From an uncultured Flavobacteriaceae bacterium (lineage in GTDB: Bacteria; Bacteroidota; Bacteroidia; Flavobacteriales; Flavobacteriaceae): DNA of 64,000 bases. The position numbers and the translations under genes are program-made. The notes under the pieces were generated by a model. It searched no databases. It saw only the letters and a program-made list of their open reading frames with translations, and was not told where the DNA came from. Positions within the stretch are counted from its first letter, which is position 1. Each line of letters begins with the position of its first letter. This document shows positions 1 through 8,758 of the stretch, piece after piece. The stretch spans positions 1 to 64,000 of the forward strand of contig CANLRK010000002.1 of the NCBI GenBank assembly GCA_947493535.1, in the 5' to 3' direction.

Positions 1-627
1 CCAGATGGTGCATCGAGTTATGCATGGAGTGGTCCAAATGGTTTCAGTGCCAATACGCAAGATGCAGTAGCGAGTGAGCCAGGAGAATATACTTTAGTAG
101 TTACAGCGGCCAATGGCTGTGAGTCAAGTTGTAGTACCATAGTAGGTCAAGATGTTACCCCACCAGGCTGTGAGGCCGACAATGATGGACCATTGACTTG
201 TGATAAATTAAGTGTGAATTTAAGTGGAGGTCCAGATGGTGCATCGAGTTATGCATGGAGTGGTCCAAATGGTTTCAGTGCCAATACGCAAGATGCAGTA
301 GCGAGTGAGCCAGGAGAATATACTTTAGTAGTTACAGCAGCCAATGGTTGTGAATCAAGTTGTAGTACTATAGTAGGTCAAGATGTTACCCCACCAGGCT
401 GTGAGGCAGACAATGATGGACCATTGACTTGTGATAAATTAAGTGTGAATTTAAGTGGAGGTCCAGATGGTGCATCGAGTTATGCATGGAGTGGTCCAAA
501 TGGCTTCAGCGCTAATACGCAAGATGCAGTAGCGAGTGAACCAGGAGAATATACCTTAGTGGTAACAGCAGCCAATGGTTGTGAGTCAAGTTGTAGTACC
601 ATAGTAGGTCAAGATGTTACTCCACCA
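1..627 (+). repeat. 231-bp tandem repeat array, about 2.7 visible copies
   Basis: Copies begin at 1, 232 and 463; the third breaks off near 627 after TPP. The period is exactly 231 bp (77 codons), so the reading frame is kept. The copies differ at only a few positions, mostly synonymous (for example gcggccaatggc versus gcagccaatggt). The array continues beyond the left edge, so its true copy number is unknown. Such near-identity suggests recent duplication or gene conversion. Confidence 0.95.
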
Positions 628-2349
628 ATGTTAATTTGCTCTAGTACTCCAGTATTATGTTATGATGGTAACAGTGGATCAGTAAATGTGAATGCTTCTG
701 GAGGAACTCCTCCATATGAATATAATTGGGAGGATGTAAGTAATCCAGGTGTAAGTATTGGTACAGGTTCAAGTGTTGAAAACTTACCAATAGGTACTTA
801 TATGGCAACTGTTACAGGTGCTAACGGTTGTTCTCAAACTTGTGAAGTGTCAGTAAGACAGCCTAGAGAAGCACTAAGCAGTTTTACAACCGTAACAAAT
901 GTAACATGTAACGGTTTTGAAAATGGAGCAATAAACTTAACAGTTTCTGGTGGTACACCACCATATAAGTATACTTGGAGTAACGGGGAAGTTACTGAAG
1001 ATATTGATGGTTTAGCAGAAGGAAATTATAGTGTTATTATTACTGATGCCAATGAATGTAGAATTGAAGATTTTGCTATAGTAGAAGAACCAAGTGATTT
1101 AGTATGTAATGCTATAACAACAGGATTTGATACTATTCCGTTCTGTGGAGAAAATGATTCTAATACACTTCAAGCTTCGGCTTCTGGAGGAGTAGGTACA
1201 TATAGTTATAGTTGGTCAATTGATGCAACAGGTTTAAGTAATGGATGGGCAATAATAAATGGAACAGAAACAGAACAGGTAGTTAGCTTTGTTCCAGGAG
1301 CAGGACAAGCAACATTCTCAGTAATCATTTATGATGAAAATCAATGTGAAGTTTCTTGTGAAATTGTTGTAGAGCCTTGTCCGTTAGATGAAATATATTG
1401 TAGTTATACTCAAGGATTCTATGGAAACCCAGGAGGTACCGCATGTATTCCAGATGCACAACAAGTTGTAGCAAAGGATATAATGTTAGGAGCATTAAAT
1501 TCTTCAGGAGGTCAAGTTGATTTTGGAGATGAATTATCAGGTAAGTATTTCAGATTATACCTTAATGATGTTCAAAATGACAACATCTTTAAAATGTTAC
1601 CAGGAGGAGGTCCTTCAGTTGCATTAGGAGGATACGCAACATACGCAGACAATAGTACTTGGCATAACGCTCCTTTAGTGGAAAGTGGACCAAGACTTGG
1701 ACAGATTAAAAATAATTTGCTAAGTCAAACCATGACATTGTATTTTAATATGTTTGCAGATCCATCATTATATGCTTATCAGTTAGAAAAAGCATTCTAT
1801 ACAGCAGAAACAGTTGAGTGTGGTTCTGAAGAATATAATGTAGAAACTATTGAAATGTTCCAGATTTCAACTGAGATAATCCAACACCTTGAGTCAGTTA
1901 ATGGTTCAGCAACAGTGGAAGGTTTATTTGAGTTAGCTAACCAGGCTTTAGGTGGTCATGACGTTGGAGGAATTTCATTGTCGAGTATTACAGGAGCAGT
2001 AGATGCTATTAATAGAGGGTTTGATGAATGTAGAATTTTATTACCTGAAAGTGTATACTTGTCTGTAATAGAAAACTTAGAAGATGATCGACTTATTTTT
2101 ACTGCATACCCAGTACCTTTTGTTGATACCATAAATATTCGTTATGAAATTGACAAAGCATCAGAAGCAATAATTAATGTGTATGATATGCATGGTAGAA
2201 TAGTGAAAACTGTATCTGATAAAGATATATATTATCATAAAGTAATAACATTAAACTTTGAACATAATGTATATTCAAACCAAGTGTATTTTATAAAAAT
2301 AGAAGCAAATGGTAGAAGCACATTACAGAAAGTATTCTCAGCAGAATAG
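1..2349 (+). CDS. T9SS-exported repeat adhesin, SprB-like (5' truncated by window edge)
   Basis: The reading frame is open from base 1, so the true start lies upstream; 782 residues are visible. Residues 1-209 are two full copies and one partial copy of a 77-residue unit (SYAWSGPNGFSANTQ ... GEYTLVVTAANGCESSC) with an Ig/PKD-like look and four Cys per unit. Residues about 210-365 hold SprB-type repeats (GGTPPYEYNW, GGTPPYKYTWSNG, GTYMATVTGANGC). About 390-460 is a related, more divergent unit. About 460-695 is a non-repetitive domain (CSYTQGFYGNPGG) that I recall from other flavobacterial surface proteins. The last about 80 residues (YPVPFVDTINIRYE ... VYFIKIE) form a type A T9SS sorting domain. 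I infer a large cell-surface adhesin or gliding-associated filament; its partners are not visible. Confidence 0.88.
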   Translation, partial: PDGASSYAWSGPNGFSANTQDAVASEPGEYTLVVTAANGCESSCSTIVGQDVTPPGCEADNDGPLTCDKLSVNLSGGPDGASSYAWSGPNGFSANTQDAVASEPGEYTLVVTAANGCESSCSTIVGQDVTPPGCEADNDGPLTCDKLSVNLSGGPDGASSYAWSGPNGFSANTQDAVASEPGEYTLVVTAANGCESSCSTIVGQDVTPPMLICSSTPVLCYDGNSGSVNVNASGGTPPYEYNWEDVSNPGVSIGTGSSVENLPIGTYMATVTGANGCSQTCEVSVRQPREALSSFTTVTNVTCNGFENGAINLTVSGGTPPYKYTWSNGEVTEDIDGLAEGNYSVIITDANECRIEDFAIVEEPSDLVCNAITTGFDTIPFCGENDSNTLQASASGGVGTYSYSWSIDATGLSNGWAIINGTETEQVVSFVPGAGQATFSVIIYDENQCEVSCEIVVEPCPLDEIYCSYTQGFYGNPGGTACIPDAQQVVAKDIMLGALNSSGGQVDFGDELSGKYFRLYLNDVQNDNIFKMLPGGGPSVALGGYATYADNSTWHNAPLVESGPRLGQIKNNLLSQTMTLYFNMFADPSLYAYQLEKAFYTAETVECGSEEYNVETIEMFQISTEIIQHLESVNGSATVEGLFELANQALGGHDVGGISLSSITGAVDAINRGFDECRILLPESVYLSVIENLEDDRLIFTAYPVPFVDTINIRYEIDKASEAIINVYDMHGRIVKTVSDKDIYYHKVITLNFEHNVYSNQVYFIKIEANGRSTLQKVFSAE

Positions 2350-2371
2350 ATGTATAATATTTAACTAAAAT

Positions 2372-2399
2372 AAAAAGCTGCCATATTTGGCAGCTTTTT
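2372..2399 (+). terminator. Rho-independent terminator after the adhesin gene
   Basis: A perfect 12-bp stem (aaaaagctgcca / tggcagcttttt) with a 4-nt loop ends in a T-run, 22 bp after the adhesin stop. It makes the TTG at 2387 an unlikely start for the next gene. Confidence 0.9.
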
Positions 2400-2449
2400 T
2401 GTTATACTTAATTTGTATAAATTGCGTAACCTTAAAAGCACACAAGTAT

Positions 2450-3151
2450 ATGAAGAAATTATTCTTATGTTTTTCCTTACTGACACTAACAGTTATTCAT
2501 GGTCAAGAATTGAATCAATTTGATACTGATGGAAAAAGACATGGAAAATGGGAAAAAAAGTATGAAGGTACAAACAAATTGCGTTATCAAGGACAGTTTG
2601 TGCATGGTAAAGAGGTAGGTACTTTTAAGTTTTACCATAAAGAAGCAAAGGGTTTGCATCCTTCTTGTATAAAAGAGTTTATTAAAACTTCAGATATTGC
2701 TCGAGTAAAATATTATACTTCAACAGGTATATTTTTATCAGAAGGAAAAACTAAAGGTAAGCTTCGTATAGGAACATGGAAATATTATGAAAGAGTGTCG
2801 GGTGTTTTAATTGAACAAGAGGAGTATAAAGAAGGAAAGCTTAATGGGATAAAAACATCATATTATCAAAATGGGAAGGTGTTACAGACTGAGACTTATA
2901 AGGATGATTTGTTAGAAGGAAAAAAAACAATGTATGCGCCCAACGGAAATATTGTAAGTGAATATACTTATGCAAAAGGAAAACGCAATGGTTATTTTAC
3001 AGAATATGATAATAAAGGCGAAAAGTCGTTAACAGGAAAGTACACGGATAATAAACCAAGAGGGGTTTGGAAATATTATACTGACGGAAAATTAACAAGA
3101 ACCAAAGATTATACATTGTCAAACAATCCGAAAAAGAAGAAAAGAAAGTAA
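2450..3151 (+). CDS. exported MORN-repeat variant protein
   Basis: A 233-residue protein. ATG 2450 is chosen because it gives a clean signal peptide (MKKLFLCFSLLTLTVIHGQ); the frame extends upstream only through a TTG inside the preceding terminator. The mature part is made of YwqK/MORN-type repeats with alternating G-W and YY-NGK patterns (GTWKYYERVSG, GIKTSYYQNGK, GYFTEYDNKGE, GVWKYYTDGK). The C-terminus is very basic (PKKKKRK). The family is common in Bacteroidota and is sometimes named a toxin-antitoxin YwqK antitoxin, but nothing here supports a toxin partner. It probably sits in the periplasm or on the outer membrane; its molecular role is unknown. Confidence 0.8.
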   Translation: MKKLFLCFSLLTLTVIHGQELNQFDTDGKRHGKWEKKYEGTNKLRYQGQFVHGKEVGTFKFYHKEAKGLHPSCIKEFIKTSDIARVKYYTSTGIFLSEGKTKGKLRIGTWKYYERVSGVLIEQEEYKEGKLNGIKTSYYQNGKVLQTETYKDDLLEGKKTMYAPNGNIVSEYTYAKGKRNGYFTEYDNKGEKSLTGKYTDNKPRGVWKYYTDGKLTRTKDYTLSNNPKKKKRK

Positions 3152-3176
3152 GGTTTTAATGAAATAAAAAGAAAAG

Positions 3177-3200
3177 AAAAGTCCAATACTGGGCTTTTTT
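3177..3200 (+). terminator. terminator after MORN-repeat gene
   Basis: The hairpin aaaagtcc / gggctttt (one G-T pair, 6-nt loop) is followed by a T-run, 25 bp after the stop. A TAACTTTG promoter element (3208-3215) for mnmA follows directly. Confidence 0.65.
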
Positions 3201-3241
3201 TATTTTGTAACTTTGCAGCTTGAAAAAAGCGATTTGATATC

Positions 3242-4429
3242 ATGAAAAGAGTAATAGTAGGTTTGTCGGGAGGAGTAGACTCAAGTGTAGCAGCATACTT
3301 GTTAAAAGAGCAAGGATATGAAGTTATTGGCTTGTTTATGAAAAATTGGCATGATGATTCAGTTACAATATCAAATGAATGTCCGTGGCTTGAAGATAGT
3401 AATGATGCTATGTTGGTAGCAGAAAAGTTAGGGATACCTTTTCAAACAGTTGATTTATCAGAACAATATAAAGATCGTATTGTAGACTATATGTTTAAAG
3501 AATACGAAATGGGACGTACACCAAACCCTGATGTATTGTGTAATAGAGAAATTAAATTTGATGTTTTTTTAAAAATAGCATTAGATCTTGGTGCGGATTA
3601 TGTGGCTACAGGTCATTATTGTAGAAAAGAAACAGTCACTAAGAACGCTAAGAATATATATCATTTAAAGTCTGGAGTTGATAAAAATAAAGATCAATCT
3701 TATTTTTTATGTCAATTATCGCAGGAACAATTATCAAAAGCCTTATTTCCTATAGGAGAATTAACTAAACCAGAAGTTAGAAAAATTGCTACAGAACAAG
3801 ATTTGATAACTGCTGATAAAAAAGATTCACAAGGCTTATGCTTTATAGGCAAGGTGCGCTTGCCAGAATTTTTACAACAAAAGTTAGCACCTAAAGAAGG
3901 AGTTATTGTAGAAATAGCTAAAGATAATCCAATTTACAATACCCAGGAGCCTAAATTTGATTTAGAGAAAGATCAATTAAAATATTTTGCCAAAAAATAT
4001 ACCTATAGTTTAACAGATGGGAAAGTAGTTGGGACTCATCAAGGAGCCCATTACTTTACTAAAGGGCAACGAAAAGGCTTGGCTGTTGGAGGAACTCCAG
4101 AGCCTTTATTTGTAATAGATACTGATGTAGTTAATAATATAATTTATGTTGGACAAGGATCAAATCATCCTGGACTTTTTAGAAAAGCATTGTTTATAAC
4201 AAATAATGAAATGCATTGGGTTAGAGAAGACTTACAATTAGAAAATGATGAGTCATTAAAGTTAAATGCACGTATACGTTATCGTCAACCATTGCAAGAT
4301 GCTACTCTTTATACATACGAAGAAGGTGTGTATGTGCTTTTTGAAGAAAGTCAAAGCGCTATAACAGAAGGGCAGTTTGCAGCATTTTATATAGAGGATG
4401 AATTAGTTGCTTCAGGAGTAATTTCGTAA
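3242..4429 (+). CDS. mnmA: tRNA-specific 2-thiouridylase MnmA
   Basis: A 395-residue enzyme of the usual family length. It thiolates U34 of Lys, Glu and Gln tRNAs in the cytoplasm, using persulfide sulfur and ATP. The PP-loop motif GLSGGVDSS is at residues 7-15. The catalytic pair is visible as Cys100 (NPDVLCNRE) and Cys200 (SQGLCFIG). The C-terminal beta-barrel has the typical [14 protein letters not shown] stretch. ATG 3242 lies 26 nt after a TAACTTTG element, so the gene probably has its own promoter. The S8 protease gene follows after 33 bp with no clear terminator between them. Confidence 0.96.
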   Translation: MKRVIVGLSGGVDSSVAAYLLKEQGYEVIGLFMKNWHDDSVTISNECPWLEDSNDAMLVAEKLGIPFQTVDLSEQYKDRIVDYMFKEYEMGRTPNPDVLCNREIKFDVFLKIALDLGADYVATGHYCRKETVTKNAKNIYHLKSGVDKNKDQSYFLCQLSQEQLSKALFPIGELTKPEVRKIATEQDLITADKKDSQGLCFIGKVRLPEFLQQKLAPKEGVIVEIAKDNPIYNTQEPKFDLEKDQLKYFAKKYTYSLTDGKVVGTHQGAHYFTKGQRKGLAVGGTPEPLFVIDTDVVNNIIYVGQGSNHPGLFRKALFITNNEMHWVREDLQLENDESLKLNARIRYRQPLQDATLYTYEEGVYVLFEESQSAITEGQFAAFYIEDELVASGVIS

Positions 4430-4462
4430 ATTGCTGAAAATACAACTGAAGAATATTAAAAA

Positions 4463-6097
4463 ATGTACAGAATTTTCATTTTTCTGTTTTTACTTTCATT
4501 TCCAGTTTGCGCTCAAGAACACGCATGGGTGTATTTAGATAGTAAAGAAAATGTAGCTACATATTTAGCAAACCCTTTAACAATGCTTAGTCAAAAAGCT
4601 ATTGATAGAAGGGAAGCACAAGGTATAGCAATTGGATACTCAGATGTACCAATCACTCCTGGTTTTATTACAGATATTTCCAATGCACCAGGTATAACAT
4701 ATATTGGAGCATCTAAATGGTTTAATGCCATTCATGTGTTTGGTAGTGAAGCTGATATCAATGCATTAACGAGTGCTTATTCTTATATAGAAAGTATTGA
4801 GTTTGCAGATGATTCACTTAATCCATCATCACTACTAACGGAAACCACAACAGTAGATGTGCCAGTAAATAAATTTCCAGAAGAAACAACGTCTATAATG
4901 TATAATTATGGTATTGCACAAAGCCAAATGGAAATGTTTAAAGCGCATAAATTACATGAACAAGGGTTTACAGGTGAAGGAATGACCATAGCAGTAATAG
5001 ATACAGGTTACCCTAATGTAGATACTAATGCGGGTTTTCAACACCTTAGAGATAACGGACACATATTAGGAGGGTATGATTTTGTAAATAATACAAGCAA
5101 TGTATATACAGGTTATTTTCATGGAGCAAATGTCTTATCGTTAATGGCTGGGTATTATAATGATACTAATAATTATGTAGGGTCAGCGCCAAATGCCGAT
5201 TACTACTTGTATGTAACAGAAGATATTGATAACGAAACTCCTGCGGAAGAAACTTATTGGGTGATGGCGGCTGAACAAGCAGATTATGAAGGAGTGGATA
5301 TAATAAATACGTCGTTAGGATATTTTGCCTTTGATGAAGTAAAATATAATTACAATTATACTACAGATTTAGATGGCAATACTGCTTTTATAACAAGAGG
5401 TGCAGAAATGGCTTTCTCTAAAGGATTACTATTGGTTACTGCAGCAGGAAATTATGGTAATAATGCATCTTGGGGAGGGAGAATATCTGTGCCAGCAGAT
5501 GCTCCAAATACAATAGCTGTGGGAGCAGTAAATGCTTCAGGAACATATGTGTCATTTAGTTCAAAAGGGCCTACATCAGATAATAGAATAAAACCTGATG
5601 TATGCGTTCAAGGCCAAGGTGCAGCACATATTAATACCTCTGGCGCCATTGCAACTGGAGATGGCACGTCATATGCATCACCTTTGCTAGCAGGCGGTAT
5701 AGCTTGTTTATGGCAAGCATTTCCAAATGCTACAAATGCAGAGATAGTTCAAATGGTAAAAGAATCTGCTTCTATTTATACAACTCCTAATTATACACTA
5801 GGTTATGGAATACCAAACTTAGAATTAGCACAGTCACTTTCAGTAAGTCATGTGCAGAGTAATAAAGATATAGTAGCTTATCCAAATCCAACAGAATCAA
5901 CAATTAAGATTAAAAACTTAACTAGTAGCACTCAATATGTTGTGAGTTTGTTTAATATGTTAGGAGAAAAAATACTTCAAAAAACAATGTCGAAACACAG
6001 TAATAACATTGATTTATCTAAATATGCAAGTGGCGTGTATTTTGCAAACATTGAAACGGAAAATAAAACTACAGCAATTAAAATTATAAAAGAGTAA
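4463..6097 (+). CDS. subtilisin-like serine protease (S8) with T9SS sorting domain
   Basis: A 544-residue secreted protease. The signal peptide is MYRIFIFLFLLSFPVCAQ. Residues about 20-130 look like the propeptide seen in flavobacterial S8 proteases (AWVYLDSKEN, LSQKAIDRR). The catalytic triad is Asp180 (AVIDTGYP), His220 (FHGANV) and Ser403 (GTSYASP), with the oxyanion Asn330 (AAGNYG), so it should be active. The last about 80 residues (YPNPTESTIKIKN ... GVYFANIE) are a type A T9SS sorting domain, predicting passage across the outer membrane and surface attachment or release. Likely role: extracellular protein degradation or processing of surface proteins. Confidence 0.93.
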   Translation: MYRIFIFLFLLSFPVCAQEHAWVYLDSKENVATYLANPLTMLSQKAIDRREAQGIAIGYSDVPITPGFITDISNAPGITYIGASKWFNAIHVFGSEADINALTSAYSYIESIEFADDSLNPSSLLTETTTVDVPVNKFPEETTSIMYNYGIAQSQMEMFKAHKLHEQGFTGEGMTIAVIDTGYPNVDTNAGFQHLRDNGHILGGYDFVNNTSNVYTGYFHGANVLSLMAGYYNDTNNYVGSAPNADYYLYVTEDIDNETPAEETYWVMAAEQADYEGVDIINTSLGYFAFDEVKYNYNYTTDLDGNTAFITRGAEMAFSKGLLLVTAAGNYGNNASWGGRISVPADAPNTIAVGAVNASGTYVSFSSKGPTSDNRIKPDVCVQGQGAAHINTSGAIATGDGTSYASPLLAGGIACLWQAFPNATNAEIVQMVKESASIYTTPNYTLGYGIPNLELAQSLSVSHVQSNKDIVAYPNPTESTIKIKNLTSSTQYVVSLFNMLGEKILQKTMSKHSNNIDLSKYASGVYFANIETENKTTAIKIIKE

Positions 6098-6117
6098 GAA
6101 ACTCTATAACAAACAAT

Positions 6118-7059
6118 ATGAATAATAAAATATGTAAACTTTTTAATATTGAGTATCCAATTATCCAGGCTGGAATGATATGGAATTCAGGCTGGAAATT
6201 GGCTTCTGCAGTAAGTAACTCAGGTGGTTTAGGATTAATAGGAGCAGGGTCAATGTATCCAGATGTTTTACGCGAACATATTAAAAAATGTAAAAAAGCT
6301 ACCAATAAACCTTTTGGGGTAAATGTACCGATGTTATATCCTAATATCACTGAAATAATGGATATTATTATAGAGGAAGGTGTTTCAATTGTTTTCACTT
6401 CTGCAGGAAACCCTAAAACATGGACTAACTGGTTAAAAGAAAGAGGAGTAACTGTTGTTCATGTGGTAAGTAATGTAAAGTTTGCATTAAAGGCAGAAGC
6501 AGCAGGAGTAGACGCTGTTGTTGCTGAAGGTTTTGAAGCTGGAGGACATAATGGAAGGGAAGAAACTACAACACTAACATTAATACCAATGGTTAAGGAA
6601 GCTATTAATATTCCTTTAATAGCAGCTGGAGGTATTGCAACAGGTAGAGGTATGCTAGCAACAATGGTTTTAGGGGCTGATGCGGTTCAGATAGGTAGTA
6701 GGTTTGTAGCTAGCGAAGAATCTTCAGCACATCAAAAATTTAAAGAGGTTGTAGTGAATGCTAAAGATGGTGATACACAATTAACGCTAAAAGAGTTAGC
6801 GCCAGTACGTTTAATTAAAAACAAATTTTTTGATGATGTACAAGAATTATATAAAACAGCACCAAATGCAGAACAGTTAAAAGAACTTTTGGGTAGAGCG
6901 CGTGCAAAACGTGGAATGTTTGAAGGAGATTTGGAAGAGGGGGAGCTTGAAATAGGACAAATAGCAGGATTGATACATGATATAAAACCTGCTGCGGAAA
7001 TAGTTAAAGAAATTATTTTAGAGTATGAGGCTGTTAAAAAAGAAGTTTCAAGTTATTAA
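6118..7059 (+). CDS. nitronate monooxygenase / FabK-like flavin oxidoreductase
   Basis: A 313-residue FMN-dependent TIM-barrel protein of the 2-nitropropane dioxygenase family. Seen: the N-terminal YPIIQAGMIWNSGWKLASAV stretch, the central AEGFEAGGHNG motif carrying the family His, and the phosphate-binding AAGGIATGRG and GADAVQIGSRF loops. Family members oxidise alkyl nitronates or act as enoyl-ACP reductases (FabK); the sequence alone does not decide between them. It starts 20 bp after the S8 protease stop and ends at a strong bidirectional terminator, so it may be co-transcribed with the protease gene. Confidence 0.88.
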   Translation: MNNKICKLFNIEYPIIQAGMIWNSGWKLASAVSNSGGLGLIGAGSMYPDVLREHIKKCKKATNKPFGVNVPMLYPNITEIMDIIIEEGVSIVFTSAGNPKTWTNWLKERGVTVVHVVSNVKFALKAEAAGVDAVVAEGFEAGGHNGREETTTLTLIPMVKEAINIPLIAAGGIATGRGMLATMVLGADAVQIGSRFVASEESSAHQKFKEVVVNAKDGDTQLTLKELAPVRLIKNKFFDDVQELYKTAPNAEQLKELLGRARAKRGMFEGDLEEGELEIGQIAGLIHDIKPAAEIVKEIILEYEAVKKEVSSY

Positions 7060-7078
7060 CTATTTTAATAAGACAAAT

Positions 7079-7110
7079 AAAAAAGGTGTTGAATAATCAA
7101 CACCTTTTTT
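7079..7110. terminator. bidirectional terminator between convergent genes
   Basis: A perfect 14-bp stem (aaaaaaggtgttga / tcaacacctttttt) with a 4-nt loop, A-rich on one side and T-rich on the other. It can end transcripts from the left (+) and from the right (-). Confidence 0.9.
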
Positions 7111-7128
7111 ATAGAATTATTTTATAAA

Positions 7129-7665
7129 CTACCAATCATCGCTTTTAGTAGGATCATTTTGTTCAGCAGTAACCTTTTTTGTTAATTTATCAATTGTGAT
7201 TAACAACTCTTTATGGGTTTGCTTTTTTATTACGGTCCATGAACGAGCAGAAATTTTTGTGAAAGTACAATCTGGTTCACTGTCTTCTAAATCTCCTGCA
7301 TCTTCAGGGTTTCCTTTATGTGAAAACTTTGTGAAAACATATCTGTATTTTCCTTCTTTAGCTCCAAATTGAAAAATAAAATTGATATCACCTTTCAATT
7401 TCTCTGCACTTTTTGTAGCTGGATATTCAATTGCGGTACTACCGTTAAAAGTAATTTTTTTACCTGGTTCGTCCTCTTTAATAGTATACCCCTGTTCTGC
7501 GCCCCATTTTTTAGCAATATCATATAATTGTTGTGCTGTAAGTCCATTAGCATCTACTACCTTCATGAAAGTAATCTTACCCGATTTCGAATCAACAGGT
7601 AAGTCTTGAGCATGACCTAAAAAAAGTGAGCAAATTAAAAGTAATGTGAAAGTTAATTTTTGCAT
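7129..7665 (-). CDS. exported DUF4468-type protein
   Basis: 178 residues with a signal peptide (MQKLTFTLLLICSLFLGHAQ). The body (LPVDSKSGKITFMKVVDANG, LYDIAKKWGAEQGY) resembles DUF4468, a TBP-like fold found in Bacteroidota exported proteins. The acidic C-terminus ends KSDDW. It is a single gene: the bidirectional terminator lies downstream and it diverges from the glycan cluster upstream. No catalytic residues can be named. I am fairly sure it is a real exported protein and less sure of the exact family. Confidence 0.75.
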   Translation of the reverse strand: MQKLTFTLLLICSLFLGHAQDLPVDSKSGKITFMKVVDANGLTAQQLYDIAKKWGAEQGYTIKEDEPGKKITFNGSTAIEYPATKSAEKLKGDINFIFQFGAKEGKYRYVFTKFSHKGNPEDAGDLEDSEPDCTFTKISARSWTVIKKQTHKELLITIDKLTKKVTAEQNDPTKSDDW

Positions 7666-7786
7666 AGTAAATTATTTTTAAGAGCCGTAATATACAAACA
7701 AAATATAAATGAAAATAATCCGTTTGTTTAATGGCGATGTGTTCTTTTAAAAAACACTATTTTTACTTCAATAAAAACTAGCATAA

Positions 7787-8758
7787 TTGGTAACTGTTAA
7801 AAGATATAACATAAAGGATAAAGAGCTGTGGAATGATTTTATATCATCAGCTAAAAATGCCACCTTTTTATTTGATCGTAACTTTATGGAATACCATTCT
7901 GACAGGTTTAAAGACTATTCGTTACTATGCTTTAAAAATGAAAAGTTAATAGCCGTTTTACCAGCTCATAAAGTTGATGACGTGGTGTATTCACATCAGG
8001 GGTTAACATACGGAGGTATGGTTTTACAAGAAGAAGCTACTTTGTTTGAAGCTTTTGAAAGCTACAAGGCAATATTATGTTTTTTGCACCATAATTTGAT
8101 TAAGCTATTAACTATTAAAATAATACCTACGTTTTATAATACCGTGCCAGCTGATGAATTAGAGTATTTTTTATTTAAATCAAATGCAAAATTATTAAAG
8201 AAAGATGTATTGATGGTAATAGATTATAGGCATCAACTCAAGTTCAAAAAAAATAGAAGAGAAGGGATTAATAAGGCTGTAAGAAATGGTTTAACATTAA
8301 AGGTTGAGCATAGCTTTGATGCTTTTTGGAATGAGATTTTAATTCCGAATTTAAATAGAAAACATCAAGTATCTCCAGTTCATAGTCTGGAAGAAATAAA
8401 ATTGTTAGCCGAAAAATTTCCTGATAATATACAGCAAGTAAATGTATATAAAGGGAATAAGCTTGTAGCGGGATCAACAGTTTTTTTAACTAAAACAACA
8501 ATTCACCCACAATATGTTTCTGGTAATTTAGATAAAAATTCAAACGGAGGGTTAGATCTTTTGTACGACTATATCATTAATCATTATCAAGAAGGGAAGT
8601 CTTATTTTGATTTTAATATATCTAGCGAACAAGGAGGACAAGTACTTAATCAAGGTTTAATTTTTTGGAAAGAGGGTTGTGGAGCAAGAAGTTATGTAGC
8701 AAGTACCTATGAGGTAGCAACTAAAGAAGGGGAAGCACTAAAATTAAATTTAAAATGA
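7787..8758 (+). CDS. FemAB/GNAT-like acyltransferase of the glycan cluster
   Basis: A 323-residue protein with the two-lobed GNAT (FemAB/BioF2-like) pattern; the second lobe carries ELKVEHSFD-like, YKGNKLVAGSTVF and LLYDYIINHY segments. There is no ATG before residue 29, yet conserved-looking sequence (VKRYNIKDKELWNDFI) starts at once after TTG 7787, so I take that TTG as the start. It overlaps the DegT aminotransferase gene by 4 bp (ATGA), so the two are translationally coupled. The likely job is N-acylation of the amino sugar made by that aminotransferase; this comes from context. Confidence 0.78.
   Translation: MVTVKRYNIKDKELWNDFISSAKNATFLFDRNFMEYHSDRFKDYSLLCFKNEKLIAVLPAHKVDDVVYSHQGLTYGGMVLQEEATLFEAFESYKAILCFLHHNLIKLLTIKIIPTFYNTVPADELEYFLFKSNAKLLKKDVLMVIDYRHQLKFKKNRREGINKAVRNGLTLKVEHSFDAFWNEILIPNLNRKHQVSPVHSLEEIKLLAEKFPDNIQQVNVYKGNKLVAGSTVFLTKTTIHPQYVSGNLDKNSNGGLDLLYDYIINHYQEGKSYFDFNISSEQGGQVLNQGLIFWKEGCGARSYVASTYEVATKEGEALKLNLK

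Noticed and set aside
1-627. CRISPR array
   Set aside because: The repeats are 231 bp, contiguous, in frame and coding, with no spacers.
2387-2449. Longer N-terminus of the MORN-repeat protein starting at TTG 2387
   Set aside because: The TTG lies inside the preceding terminator hairpin, and ATG 2450 gives a standard signal peptide.
2450-3151. Toxin-antitoxin interpretation of the MORN-repeat protein
   Set aside because: The YwqK antitoxin label is only a family name; no toxin gene is adjacent and the protein is exported.
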